Part shown: positions 1 through 12,125 of the stretch, in pieces
Numbering within the stretch: position 1 is the stretch's first letter
Layout of the letters: the number at the start of each line of letters is the position of its first letter
From: Marasmius tenuissimus
Taxonomy: Eukaryota > Basidiomycota > Agaricomycetes > Agaricales > Marasmiaceae
Length of the DNA: 64,000 nucleotides
Direction: 5' to 3'
Assembly: GCA_029532415.1 (NCBI GenBank)
Contig: JAQOTA010000068.1
Coordinates: 496,001-560,000 of the forward strand
The notes under the pieces: generated by a model
The model's database searches: none
What the model was told of the DNA's origin: nothing
Seen by the model: only the letters and a program-made list of their open reading frames with translations
Translations under genes and position numbers: made by a program

Positions 1-1950
1 ACACAAGTCGCAGAAGAAAGTCTCTCCGCATCAGCAGCAATCTCATTGCGCTCCAAAACTTGTCCTTCAGGCCTCAGAGTCGCGCATATCTCATTGACCC
101 AAGGTCCTGGCCACCTCCTTGCCGCTGCTTCTCGATACTCTGTTCTACAGTGCAAAGACTAACCTCGAACCCCTCAAGCTCAAAAGTTAGACCGATTAAA
201 CCAACTTTAGCTACAGCCGTCACCACTACATGTTCTTCAGTTTCATTCATCAACACTCAAGACTCAAGACTTCCCTCTCAGATTCATCCGTGGGGTATGA
301 GAGCATGATCCTCTTACTCGCGCTCTCACAACCCCTCGGACTTGCATTCTCGTTCATATCGAGGTTGGAACCGCCATACACACTCAATGAGAGAAAACCT
401 GCAAGAAACGAGGCAGACCTTGTTGTGCTCGACCTAGTGCTGCCACAATTGCGAACTTCTTCTTCCATCAGATGGCCCGCTGACTGAAAAGTCCACGGGT
501 GGATCTAATGCTACTTAACACAGAGCAGGGTGGACTGATGAACAAACTGGATTGGATATGGGGTGTACGAACCTGCCAAAACTCGCTATTAACCGTTTTC
601 AACACCTACTCAAAGCTTTTCAGCTTCGGATATCTTGTTATGCGCATGGAACAAAATGCTTTGCGCGGCTATATTGATGAAACAGGAAGTGTTGTCCTCC
701 TCATACACGTCTCACCGTTTCTACCAATGGGAACCACGTGTGACCAGAGACTGAAGGTCGTCTGTCTGCGACGTTCAAGCCTATGACCAGGGTGCCCAGT
801 GAACTTCCTTCGAAGATCTTACTATTCACTGATTACCCTCCGTCGCCGTGCCATGTCAAAACCCCAACCCTAAGTAACCTTCCTCTTAGAGATAGTATAT
901 CTTCGCCATAGACCCTATATTCAGTTTCAGAGACCTGAAACCCAATTGGGGTCCGTTGTTGGGAGTATTCTCTCGGTCGACTGACAAATCTAGAGCAGAA
1001 GAGAGAGGTGATATCCTGAGTCATGTTTTTCAATACGACAACTCCACACTCAATTTTGGCGCTGCCAAACAGCTAATTCTAGCAGTCCAAAAGCCATGAA
1101 TTGTCAGCCCGATACATCCAACGTATCAGAATTGCCCTCAGTCTCAATCCCCCCTGTGCCTCATTGGGGATCCTATCAATCCAACCTCGCCACAACGCGT
1201 TTACCCAGCTTCCCGTGGTCTCAACGTTTTGACTCGTAAGATTGATTTTTGGAAATCAGAGCGGTAAGCTCAAAACTACGTAGGTATGTCAGTAATGAAT
1301 ATATAAAGCATAATGAAACGGAAACACTCACTTCCCACTCAACCAGATCATGGTCACAAGTGGGAAGCCGATTAGTTAGAATGCAGAATATGTATGTGAA
1401 AATTTAACGTAGCAACATTGATCGGTAACACAGTAAAAGTAGGGTAATCTAAGAACTGGGAAAGCATTAGAGAGAAAAAGAGGAATATACTTCTGTCGCT
1501 GAGACGGCTTCAGCCACCGGGAGAGTCTCCCGGGTCTCCTTTCGGCGGCATGTCCAACAATTGTATATTTCATGCATCCGGGACCCTATCAGGATTTATC
1601 CTTTCAAGGCTGCTCATCCTGATAAGTTTTCCCCCTTGCGGCGCAAAATGTGAGCTCTGAAGCACAGAAGCCCGCAGCAACTTCTCCATGATGTAAGGTT
1701 AACTTCCTGACCTTCCATCACCAGGTATCGCAAAACCGCTCGAATGAAGGGAGTGATAACCCCGGCAAGGACCGTTTCAGCGACAGCGATAGCTCTTGAG
1801 TTCTGCAGTGAGGATCCGATGGTAAAGGATGGTCATTGGTGTATGGGTGCCACGGCTGGACCACATTTTGTCATATCAGGGGGCCAAGTCTGTAAAATGG
1901 TGACAGGTAGTTTTCACTGGTAGGCTTGTGTGCATAAGAACATAGACATC
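1..1950. repeat. Segment R1 (type a), downstream flank of gene K1
   Basis: This stretch is a diverged copy of segments at about 33.5-34.6 kb and 50.0-51.9 kb. Shared landmarks are the stretch around positions 165-210 ('cctcaagctcaaaagttaga') and the block around 740-870. The window starts inside the segment. Short open frames occur on both strands, but none keeps its frame convincingly in the other copies. Around 1730-1900 there is a block shared with R2, R4 and R5 that looks like an eroded exon, with ambiguous strand. I therefore treat the stretch as duplicated non-coding or relic DNA. No other feature is supported here. Confidence 0.6.
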
Positions 1951-2055
1951 AAACATGCCTCTAAAACTTGAAAGAGGATTAAATAATTCAAGATGAAATC
2001 CATGTACACACGAGTCCACCTTCCAAGATTGATACAACAAGAATACGGCCCAGCA

Positions 2056-4416
2056 CTACCCCTCTTCCCTTTCAATCAGATCCCATTCACCCGAGCTCTC
2101 CACTGCGCCTGTAGCTCGTGATGCTTCCGCCTTTCTATCGGACAATTTTGAGTCTGGAATTGTGGTAAAAAACAGCATGAAAAGGCTCGAAAGAGCATAA
2201 ACCTACAATGCTTGTTCAAGAAACCTTTGACCCACTGAGTCGGGGTCACAATCATTTCACTCGGTGATGATGGTATATGTTTTGACTCAAGGTGGGAATC
2301 TGGTGCTGTTTCGACGAGTGAGTAGGTTGGTGGGGAGGTGAGTTGCAAAGTGGACGGCTGAATATCAGAACTAAGCAGTTCTGAATTATACAAGTCTTCT
2401 ATCCTGATGGAATTGTGAGGGTTACCTGGGAGAAAAGTATGAATGGCTCAATTATTTTATTATTATTTTTTTCAGGGGGAACAAACTCACCAAATAGTAA
2501 CTCGGGATATCCATGATCACGAGCATATTGCTTCCCATCCAAGTCATGATTCGTCCAGTGAAGTACTTCCTGGACAGTTGCATAATCCCCATCAAACCAA
2601 AGAGACCCAATCAATTCCTGCACACTCAACTCAGGGATCCCCAACCTTTCCCAATCCTCCTTGGCAATCTGATCCCTTCCATGCGGGTCACTGGACCAAT
2701 AGAATATGCTTTGGGAGAATGGACAGCAAACACAGTGTAGGCCATTGATTAACTTGGTGTGTAAAGGCAGAATAAAGAGGTATGCGGGTTGTGGGTATGT
2801 TGCGGGGTCTTTGGGAAACATGCCTTCAAGTTGAAATCCAACAAGATCAATATAAACTGAAGGGGCAGTGAACTCAAATGGGAAAACCAGACATATTGGA
2901 AGGAACACTTACCAATAGCCTCCACATCATTGCAACTGGTACAGAGATGGAGAGACTGGCAGAGATAAGCAGCACAAAGTTGGATTTGGTTGGCATTTGG
3001 AATGTGCAAGCCAAAGTCAATGTGCACTTTGACAGTGCCAGTCTTTTGAAAGGAGAAGTCCACTCGCCAAGGGACTAGACAGGTCAGCAACTGGGTAATG
3101 GATTTGAGTAGTGAACATACCTGAGCTGGAGTAACTGGCTTTGATGTCAGGGCTGGCACTCCGGCAAAACAACTTGGGTGAGGGAGTGGAAGAAAAGTGG
3201 GCAAGGATTCCGGGTCTGTACAAGTCCACAATGACCCCAAATGTTAGGAGGCTATTTTGGGCGTAGTTTGACAGGTTCCCAACCAACCACCCTCCACCTG
3301 ACGCAATCAGGTACAGAAAGTCACCAAGGGTTTTGTTGACATGGGTGACAATGTCAGTGGCATTGAGCTGAGGAACAGTGTCCTGGCACAGTGGGGGGAG
3401 GCGGTTGTACAATGGCAAGAGGCTGCTTTTGCTTGGTAGATTGAGGGAGATGGAAGCAGGGTTATAATGCCAAGTTGATGTTTTGAAGTTAACCAACCAA
3501 TCCTCCCAACAATTTGTCACCTGTTTGCTATTATCAGTGAGTTCATGGTAAAAATAGATAGCTCACTGGAAATGTCAGGGCTTTGTTGTTGTGCAAAGAT
3601 TGGATTGCAACACCCTAAGAAAACTCCTCAGCTGGGAAGAGAAACTCAAACAATGGACATACACATATATGATTTAGGTAGCGGTATACAATCTGATTCT
3701 TGTTCCAGTACTGACCGATAACCTCATTTCCACTCACGAGTTCTGCTCCCTCTTAGTACCACCAATGAAGATCACCAATGAGAAACCTACCATTGTACAC
3801 TAACATTGTGAATATGTCCGACTCGGTCACCGCAAATACTTGAGTAACCAGTGCCAACCTGTAACATCTCGTGAAAATGATTGACAGACAAATCCCTCGC
3901 CAACTCACCGATGACACATTGCCGCCTGAAGTACACTTTTCGCTATCTGTAGCAATCATTAGAATCACCATACTCCCAAATTTATATTGACACTCGCCTC
4001 TCGAAATGCTTTTTGATCCCTCTTGTTGATAGGCTCAAGCGTAGTAGCCGTGAATTTCTCCCGATACCCAAAGACCTTGGCGGACTGGATCGTCTTCTTG
4101 ACTTGCACTACCTGCAAATCCAAAGATGTCAAGGCCCCGTGTGGCTTGAAATTAACACACAGAACCTCTGATGATGACAGGCGGAGAAATTCAATGTCAC
4201 TATCAATTACCGTCCTAATCTTCTTTCCTTTCTGCAGCAAAAGTTAATATTCTAGTATCACACATGGCATGAATTGACACTTACTACAGTTATCTGGTTC
4301 TCCCTCTGCGAATTATAGTTGTTGTTGTAAGTAATTGTCAAGTTACCCGCAACGGTCTGGAAGTTAGCGTTGGCTCCGATCGATGTATACTGAGTGTTAG
4401 AGAGGTAAGAACTCAT
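2056..4416 (-). CDS. K1: 609-aa lineage-specific protein, 11 exons, function unknown
   Basis: Exons (complement): 4285-4416, 3998-4231, 3909-3946, 3791-3858, 3663-3745, 3567-3614, 3121-3520, 2913-3074, 2491-2856, 2225-2425, 2056-2153. The total is 1830 nt, an unbroken frame of 609 codons plus TAG. The start ATG opens a conserved 44-residue exon rich in Gly, Asn, Gln and Thr (GANANFQTVAGN). Exon 2 ends at an unusual GC donor (GAG|GCGAGT). Residues about 123-185 carry TQVFAVTESD and the ELVSGNEVIGQY stretch, which resemble a degenerate kinase-like N-lobe region of multicopy Agaricomycete proteins (family recalled from memory, weak). Residues 202-510 include DWLVNFKTSTWHYNPAS, VPWRVDFSFQKTGTVKV and FYWSSDPHGRDQIAKEDWE. 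The tail is acidic (WDLIERE). No signal peptide or membrane helix is evident. K4 is the closest paralog. The biochemical role is unknown. Confidence 0.82.
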
Positions 4417-4887
4417 GTTTGAGAAGGGGAGGACACGGAAGGGAAGAGGTGATGGAGGGAACAATGGAAAGGTCGAGCACAGCCCATTCTCACAGCTTTC
4501 CTTATCTTTCACGCATGCTCACATCTTACATCTCTGCCGTATCACCCATGGTATTGAGCGCCATCCCATCACGAGAACCCGTGCGCCTTGTGTCAATGTT
4601 TGGTTCCACAACCAGAATGCCAGATTTGTCATTCATAAACACCCACAAAACGGTGTCAGTCGCCGCTTTGGAGATGAATGAGAAACCTCACCTCCGAGAC
4701 CCAACAGTGTGAGATGTACGAGAGCTATCTGCGCTGTATAGGCTCAGTATTTATCCCAGCGCACGCATATGAGACTGATCTGAGTGGTCAACGTCGCAAG
4801 TCTCATACCTAGAATTGCCGTCAAAATGGAAAGAGGCTTACCGTTGTATTGCCATAATCTAAATCTGTGTCCTAAATTCAGGACCGA
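4417..4887. other. 5' flank of K1
   Basis: This is upstream sequence of K1, homologous to 54.4-54.85 kb upstream of K4. It presumably holds the K1 promoter, but I cannot point to a convincing TATA box or other site. No separate gene is supported. Confidence 0.4.
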
Positions 4888-5311
4888 TCATGGGACCCAT
4901 CCATGTGTGTAAGTTGTTTTCTTGTCGCCTGATTCAAGGGGAGAGTTCACCTCCACAAAGGTTTTAGTCCTTGCAAAGTTCAACTTACTACGATATCTGT
5001 GCAAGCCTTTCCCGAGTGATCTAAAATGGCACACATTCGTCAGCATGTCAGTAGTCAGTGAGCCTTACTGGAGGAGATATGGCTCAGATTTGATGTGCGG
5101 AAGAGAAACGAACATTTATGGACCCACTCACTTGATAGATTACTGATCTCAAAGTAGCGACCAGAACGCTGAGGATACATACCTGATATCCGTCCTGAGC
5201 CTCAGCTCTCTTGCTCTTTGACTCTTGAAGTTTGATCGACTCGAGTTTAACATCAGAATCCGAGTTCACGTTCCAAGTTAGTTCAAGAGCCTTCAAATCT
5301 TCGCGGTGCAT
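4888..5311 (-). pseudogene. H1: small hypothetical gene or relic upstream of K1
   Basis: On the minus strand an open frame runs from a Met at 5309-5311 through a charged stretch (SDSDVKLESIKLQESKSKR) to DGYQ, followed by a canonical GTATGT donor near 5180. Further downstream the peptide LNFARTKTFVEVNSPLE continues to YTHGWVP and a TGA at 4888-4890. The same downstream frame is recognisable at 54.85-55.25 kb, with several substitutions and extra stops. This argues that it was once coding. I could not connect every exon in phase, so completeness is uncertain. No family recognised. It lies head-to-tail upstream of K1 on the same strand. Confidence 0.35.
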
Positions 5312-5594
5312 AGAATATCGGAGAGATGAAGGATGCAACAAGAGACAGTAACGAAAACAGTGGGGTTTCAAGCGGCATGGATTTTGGTTTAGAGGAACAC
5401 TTGGACAAGCACTCAGCACGTTGTTCTGAGGATACCAGATTCGTCGGACTGTTTGTTCATTCAACATGCCAAGTTACTAGTTAAGGCTGGTAGGCGTCGA
5501 CTATGGTCATTTCAACCAGATACAAATGAGAGACTGTCGATCATGGCAACCGGTAAGTGCCAGGTCTGTACAGATATGTGGGATAGATTGAGAA

Positions 5595-7885
5595 CAACAC
5601 ACCATGTAGGACCATTATAATGATCCCACAAATTTTAGCCCATTTAATCATAATGTTTGGTGGGAAGACCCTTATGACTCCTAATGGTGCACTTGCTCAC
5701 CTATAGGCTATCCTCTGTTGATGAATCATTAATGTTTTGGGTCTCCCCCTGCTCCCATCCAGTATATTCTTGTTTCATCAATGGATCTAGAAATATCATT
5801 AGTAAAGCACTGTATTAATGATTGGGGTACTGGTCAAATGGTCAGCATCCCTTTCCCCCCCAGCTCTTCATTAACAGTTCAGCTCGCCTCTCATCTCTCA
5901 TTATATTCATATCCGTGCTCACCATTGTTAATGACTGTTTGCGGGACAGCATACACTAACAAACTGGTCCCTCCAGCAATAATTACTCATGTGCCGGTCT
6001 TCACTCTCCCGGCTTCTCCTCCTTCTCTCTTGATAATCAGTTGCCGTGTCAACAGCTTTTGATGTCCATCAGTTCACTGATACTGTTATTTGAACCCCCT
6101 GAACCCCCACACATCAGCATCAGACCATTTTGCTCTCCATAGGCAAAAATGAGGCCAAATCCGCACTTATCACTGTGACTTTGTGGCCTTCAGGTTCTTG
6201 AATCATGGTCGGAGGTCAACGGGCCCAGTTTTGTGTTACATCCATGCCGGTTCCCGGGTTTCCAAAGGCTTCCATCCACCTTCCAGAGATTCTGATACTC
6301 AGAATCTACTTTATGTTTCTCTTTCCTTTACGATCCTTTCCGGAACATGACTTTGGATTCCGACATCGTGTCCCCGGTACTTACGGATCAGAGATACATA
6401 TACACCGTTCATTTCCAAGTAGTCTGTAGGCTCTGCATTCCATTCTATCATGACTCATCCTGTACATTCCATTCTGACACTTCATTTCCAATTCATCTCC
6501 AACTCCGGGACTTCGCCCTCTGTCTCAGATTCTGTACTGTACATACATTCTCTCCCACTCTTGACTCACCTTTGGTACTACGATCGCCAGAACCCCTTCA
6601 GAGGTCTCGGAGATCGATATATATATAAGCTAGATACTTCACGACTTGTATTCCTCAGAATTAAAATCAACTTGGTTTCCGTTTTATCTCATTCGTCTCA
6701 TTCCATCTCTTTATCTCTATCTCCTCTATATCTTTATCCTCCTTTCCCTTCCGGTCAAGGACAACTCAACTCAACGGTGTCGTTGGTGAAACCTTCAACT
6801 ATTGTCCAACCATCCGTTCGGCCTTCCGGTTGTCAGAAACTCTCTGCAACTCTGACTAGTCCATTCCAACATGTCGGCTTCCATCTCTTCCACTCGGACT
6901 TCCATCCGGGCTGTCATATCCGCACAATCCTAACACTTTGCCTTGATCCGTGTCAAATGTTTACCGGCCCGAGTAGTTTGGTCAATCTCTCATGTCCACT
7001 CATAGATTGTCTGGGCTTGTGGTGAGCTGCTTACTGCAATGAGCGCTATAAGACCCACCCACATGTCAATTGATTACCTGTACACCTGCTCCTGCATGCA
7101 AGCATCATCTATTGGCATCCGAGTGTGAAAATGTGTCGATATGATTCAGCGGGGGTTGACAATTAGTAGGCTTGTCACCACCACTTTCACGTCATCAAGA
7201 ATACCTGGACATTAATACATGCAGATGGGTAGCTATATCATGTCCTCATCTGTGCCAACTGCTCCGGGGAAGAGGAGAAATAGCGAGAATATTGAGAACT
7301 GTTTTGTTTCCCACGCCACAGACCCCAGAGACATCCGGAACTTTGGTTCATCTTATCACAGCTCCTGATTGCTCTGGGACCCTGCATCTCAGTTGAGAGC
7401 CGGATGGATGCTAAGTTTCACAGTAATGTCACTTTGAAAGTGTTACGATGGAAGGGACAACCACTCTGGCCTACACATAGATCAGATGAAGTACCAAGTA
7501 TCCATTCATAGAGCTTTATTGGCGGGTTCGACCAAGTTGGTCGTTACCACCATTTCAATAAATCTGAAAAAAAAAACACCTCAGAGCTCAAAAAATCTTC
7601 CCTGAAAAGGCCATAAAGCCACACCTTGCAATTATGAGACGTGAGGCCCCCGAAAAAAAAATTACCTTGCCCGAGAAATCCGGAGTCATTTTCCGGGTGC
7701 TCGAACTGTAAGAACCGGCTTTTCAAGATTAATTCCGGCCATATCCAAAGCCCAGAATATGTGTAAAGAGGAGCGACCGTTAATGAGTAAGCCTACCTCG
7801 CCCGTCGTGCCAAACCTTTGATTCATTATGATTAAACGGGGCATGAATTGTGGGGATCATTATGAAGGTGTTACATGGACTCCTC
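5595..7885. mobile_element. 2.29-kb non-autonomous TIR transposon, target duplication TTGAGAA
   Basis: The paralogous segment at 55.57-55.60 kb reads straight through, giving an empty site. Here the sequence is interrupted between two copies of TTGAGAA (5588-5594 and 7886-7892; 8 bp with one mismatch). The ends form imperfect terminal inverted repeats of about 60 bp: CCATGTAGGACC and ATAATGATCCC at the left (from about 5602) match the complement of 7820-7880, and both arms finish at TTTAATCATAATG. No transposase reading frame is visible, so the element looks non-autonomous. A solo LTR (6234-6935) is nested inside. The 7-8 bp duplication would suit the hAT group, but the ends are not typical, so the superfamily is open. 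Confidence 0.75.
6234..6935 (+). mobile_element. Solo LTR, Ty3/gypsy-like ends (TGTTA...TAACA), nested copy
   Basis: The 702-bp sequence starts TGTTACATCC and ends ATCCTAACA. It is flanked by TTTTG (6229-6233) and CTTTG (6936-6940), a 5-bp target duplication with one mismatch. It matches the LTR at 59932-60637 along its length. The shared parts include a TATA-like stretch near 6617-6628, the block AAAATCAACTTGG after it, and a conserved 3' third. The 191-codon open frame at 6450-7025 runs out of the LTR and is not regarded as a gene. No internal retrotransposon domain lies next to it, so it is a solo LTR inside the TIR element. Confidence 0.8.
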
Positions 7886-7892
7886 TTGAGAA

Positions 7893-9400
7893 GACCCGTC
7901 TTTCATTATGCTAAAATGATGCACTTAGTCCGGACAACCTCAGTGTAACCCTGTTTCCGGTAGGATCCCCAGCCCTACCAAGACGATTTTTTGTACAGCT
8001 AGTCCATCAACTGCGGTTCATCTTACCACTTCAAAGGTCCTCCCGTGCCGTCGTTCACCTCTCCAAAAGGGTTACGTTGCGTTGAAGATTCTATAGTTGC
8101 GAATCTCGTAGTAGTACCTAGTTACAGAAACAACCAATATTCAACCTGATAGCCAAAGCAATGCGAATTAACTGTAGCTTCCAATGCTTTTCGACACATT
8201 TGAGTACCGTAACGAAATAACCATGAAATACGCGCTCAATACTCTCGAGAGTAACGGCCTTCGAGTGTTCGTTGGTAGAGTTCGATCTACAGAGGAAGAT
8301 GGTCTAAGACTGGGGCTACGAGTGGATCGAAGTACAAGTGCTTATCAGCTCCATGAACCGAGACGTCTTCGACCTAAACCAACACAAACTTGTCCGATAC
8401 CTAACTCACACCCTGTTACAACAAAATACATTCTCTCCTGGTTGTCACAACTCAAAAGGAAAGCTTCAATTGCCTATGCGACCTAATACCACCCCGTATC
8501 CCAGTGTCCCAAGAGAGATATGGGTGCACGTTATCTTTGGATTCGACGACCACATATTGTGGGCGAAAGGGACGTCATCACGAAGGGCCCAAACGGGATT
8601 CAGGTAGTTGGAAATCTCGCAATCGTCCTGAAAGCCATGACCCGGTGCTCACGCCGTCCAAAGCAACAACCTACGCCGTCTAAAGCAACAACCACCGACT
8701 GCTCTCTTTCCTCTGCTCAGGCGGGCTATAGTCCCGGTTATCGGAATCATGTTCAAGCCAGCCTCGATGACTAACTTCGCTGGCGTTCGTCTTCTCTAGC
8801 GACGCCGGTGGTATCGTTTTCCTTCATTGAACTGAGTGCCAAACTCCATTGCGACGAACGAATCGAAAGGCGGAACTGGTACCAAAATTGGACCACGCAT
8901 GTAGGGAAACTGGGTACAAGTGCATCAGCGACGGGAAAATGATGGGGTGAATATGCTGGGGAGCTAGACATCGGGAGCAGCGGTCATGACTGCTGGTGTG
9001 AAGATGAGTCGTTGGCGCAGAAGCCGAGAAGTTTGGTAGGTGACGAGGAAAAGACTCGTTGGCGAGCAGGGAATTATTGAGGGTCGTGTTGATATCGTTT
9101 GTAGGCCCCAGCCTCTCTGACCGTTCAACCGAATACTCGATCCTGCTCCCGACCATCATCTGCGTTCGAGCACTAGTCGAGCGGAACCTTCATCCCAACG
9201 ACCATCATCATCATCCAACGCTGACATCTCCAGGGTAAACCCATTCTCTGCAAGTTTCGTCCCCGGTGAAGACCCGATGTTTTTTAGTTGAGCTACTGCC
9301 AGATCTTGTTTGACAAGGGACCTAGGTGGCAATGGCGTCGGTGTCGGCGTCGAGCAAAATACCGACAGAGAAAAGACGGCAGGTAGCATTCTACACGTTA
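7893..9400. repeat. Segment S1, shared with 55.58-56.95 kb
   Basis: Same-orientation diverged copy of 55.58-56.95 kb. Landmarks are GCTAAAATGATGCACTTAGT (about 7910) and TGTAGCTTCCAATGCTTTTC (about 8172). Open frames up to 111 codons exist on both strands, but they do not keep frame between the two copies. A minus-strand remnant at 8824-9159 could be decayed coding sequence. No function can be assigned. Confidence 0.55.
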
Positions 9401-11830
9401 TTCTATTGGACGGCCGTGGTACTCATAGTAGCAACACCGGTTGACAGAGAGGCGTGTATGGAGAAGTAGCGGCGAGTTCAAGGGGGACAGGGGAGAAAAA
9501 CATTACGAAAGACGTTCGTGGTTGGAGATTTGTTCGACTCCCGTGTCGTATGTGTCAAAAAATGACACATTCCTCGACTTGTATGCTCGTGAGGGAAAGC
9601 CATTGTGTAGGGACGGTGACATTGCGAAGCTCCCGACATCGTCTGACCCCACCAAAACCGAAAACGTCATCTTGCGATCCAAAGAGAACCAGGAACTCCC
9701 TCGTCTTCGTCCGCCACTGATATGCCCACCCGTGTGCATACAGTCTTATTTCCCTCCAGCCTCGACGGATTTGACAGCCCCACTGACTTCGAAGGTGCAG
9801 ATTTAGCTCATCCGAGTCGTGTTTCGTGTATGCGGTAGTTGAGATTCCCAAGTTGCTCTCGATTTGTCGTGTCATAGGATATCCTGTGGATTTGAGGAGG
9901 TTGTGTGAACCGAAACGACACCTCTACGGTGGTGCTACCCGTGACACGGGTGGATCAATGCGAGAAATCGGTGTGGTCTGAACGTGAAATCCGAGCCAGT
10001 ATCCCTCAATAGTAGCTCGAATGCGGCTCAACGATGCACCGAGAGATATTCTCAAGGAGCCCATGGCGTCTATCAGGCAGAGGGGTAGATGCGGGCGTTA
10101 TGATGGTTGCCAACCGCCAGCGGCTGGCAGCAGGGGCATGTACGTATGCTCTCGAGTTCTATATTGAGAATGCGCATATTGAGGACAACGAAGGTGGATA
10201 AACGGCGCATATGAAAGAGGTGGAGGGAAGAAGGCATGGTCTGCGGCTGGTGTATCAGATGAATGACAATTCAGGACGGAGGTGGTAAGTGGGGTGGGTC
10301 TCCGTGTGTGCAAGGGAAGGCCTGAGTAATGAAGAACCGATGTTCTTTGGAGGTGAGTTGACACCCTCGCTGTCGTCCAAACCCCGTGCCTAACCATGAC
10401 CATTGGTGGCTTCACCACCCCATACACCAGCTACCAATAGTCTTCATTCTCTGTCCATTCCGTCGAGCTGTGCACTCGATCATCGAGTTCAGCCCGGTTC
10501 TCGAAGCAAAGCCAACATGTCCAGCATTGGTCCTTCCCAGCCTAGCATCACCCAACTTCGAGAGCGTACGGTCACAAGGACGAGCGAAAGCGCCCTATGA
10601 TAGAGTTTGTAGTATCTTCGTGGTCGGTCGGTTGAAGAGAGTTGGATAACGTGGCCTCGAAGGCGGAGAACTGGGCTGGTACAACGCGACAGGTCGTGGG
10701 AGTAGCTTGACCTCGGGCGACAGTTGAGCTGGGCGGACATGCGAAGAGCAAGCCTTGGGGAGAGGCCTCTAAATCATAAATTCATGTGTCGAGATGACGA
10801 GGTCCGCTGTCAGCGACTAACATGTATTCCCGTCGAATGGGCGTAAGTGGGGTTTTCGTTGAAGCAAAATTCGGGTATCGCCTCGGATCTCGAAAAACCG
10901 AGCGGTTGGAAGGAACCTGACCATTGGATATGTGCAAGGGGATTTGAAATCTGAGAAATAACGTCAGCATGGCTCATTCAAAAGTAAAGAACATGCCAGA
11001 GGAAGGGCGAAGGCGAAGATGAAAGAATTACGATGTTCACAAAAATAAGAAAAAGCACGAGAAAGGAGATCATACCTCTAGATTTGCCTTCACCAAGCAG
11101 ACCATCCTCCACTCTCTCCTCTTGTCGAGCGGTCGGGTCCTCGCTAGGTTTAACGAAAAAACTGGGTTTGTTGTTTGTGATTCGAAATATTGCTCGCTAT
11201 CTGGCTGCAGAAGAGAAAATCAAGGCGTAGGAGGTTGTGATAGCCGTGCAGAGGAAGGGTGTATTGGGATTGATTGTTATCGCAGTCAGAGGACAGGGAA
11301 ATCATTGGATGAACTGAAACTTTAGAGAAAAAATTGTCAACCCCGAAGCTCATGCACATAACAGCACAGAGCACGCACCTTCAGGCCAGAGTGTCTATAG
11401 CAACCATATCGAAGTTTTCGTCGAGACGTGAGCGTTCCTGAAGGCCGATGATTTCAACTTAGGTCTACAGCCCGACAGAAATTTCAACACCCACGAATAG
11501 AGGAAAGAGATTGAATAGCGTTTGGGGTCCATGTGATTGTGAATTTGCGGCAATGACTAAGCTTGCCGCTGAGAGTAGCCTCGTTATATTTGTGTTGGTT
11601 TCAGAGGAACGGAGACATGAAAAAAGATGAAGGTCGATATCGGTGGTGGTGGTTTCGGTCAGAGGCGATTACGGGCGCTTCTAACGCTTGGGCGGCGCCA
11701 AAGCCAAAACCATCACTATGATGCTCAGAATCGTCTGCGCTCTACGCGAAGCAATATCACAGTGCCTCAACTGGCCTCAATCGTAGTCTCAAGAACTGAA
11801 TCTGGGCGAAACTAATCTATTTCACCTATA
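9400..11830 (-). pseudogene. F1: copy of the multi-exon F family, probably decayed
   Basis: This is one of six same-strand copies of a gene-like family. A conserved intron lies at 10951-11075 on the minus strand, with donor GTATGATC and acceptor CTGACGTTATTTCTCAG. Downstream of it the peptide HISNGQVPSNRSVFRDPRRY matches HTSNGLAPSALRDSTRHADF in F2 in the same frame. Upstream exons are recognised by SEDPTARQEERVEDG and by a GTGCGTGC donor near 11370. The GGTGGTGGTTTCGGTCAGAG block near 11645 marks the 5' end in every copy. Further 3', GYPMTRQIESNLG matches the GYPITREAVFS motif of F4. I could not assemble a full open frame, and stops occur, so this is probably a pseudogene. The family is unrecognised. 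Confidence 0.4.
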
Positions 11831-12125
11831 ATGGTGAGGTATACTGTCTGCTAGTGCGCATCAATCTCACCCAAACATGGCATAGGCACCCAGTCTTTCG
11901 AATTTTTAGCACAAGCCCTTTTGGAATTGAAGAAAGAGAGAAGACTATTTGCGAGGCTCATGGATCCAGTGAGCTTTCGATCTTCCCAAGTATTTGACAG
12001 TCCCTTGAAACGACCAACACCCCAGTCCAGCAAAACAATTTTCGATGCTCAACCGGGGCCTCGTATTCCTTCAGCAAACACGGCCTTTGTATGCCTCTCT
12101 CCAAAACTCTCTGTTGCACAGTTTT
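11831..12125. other. Flank between F1 and the LTR, holding an empty site
   Basis: No gene. The sequence AAACATGGCATAGGCACCCA (about 11872-11891) is the uninterrupted counterpart of the site at 59921-60650, where a solo LTR has inserted. GTTTT at 12121-12125 is one copy of the target duplication of the adjacent LTR. Confidence 0.6.

Noticed and set aside
2443..2748. Plus-strand open frames overlapping the K genes
   Set aside because: They are antisense shadows of conserved K exons. Their frames are not maintained between the four paralogs.
3550..3660. Apparent -1 frameshift and stop in K1 exon 5, and nonsense codons at the same place in K4 (about 53.55-53.6 kb)
   Set aside because: They vanish when a 48-50 nt intron (GTATGTCC...TTTAG) is placed there. 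All four copies then give the same phase-0 join into the QSL-containing exon, so the genes are intact.
6450..7025. 191-codon plus-strand open frame
   Set aside because: It overlaps a solo LTR and its right edge, is low-complexity Ser/Leu/Pro-rich, and has no counterpart in the homologous LTR at 59.9-60.6 kb.
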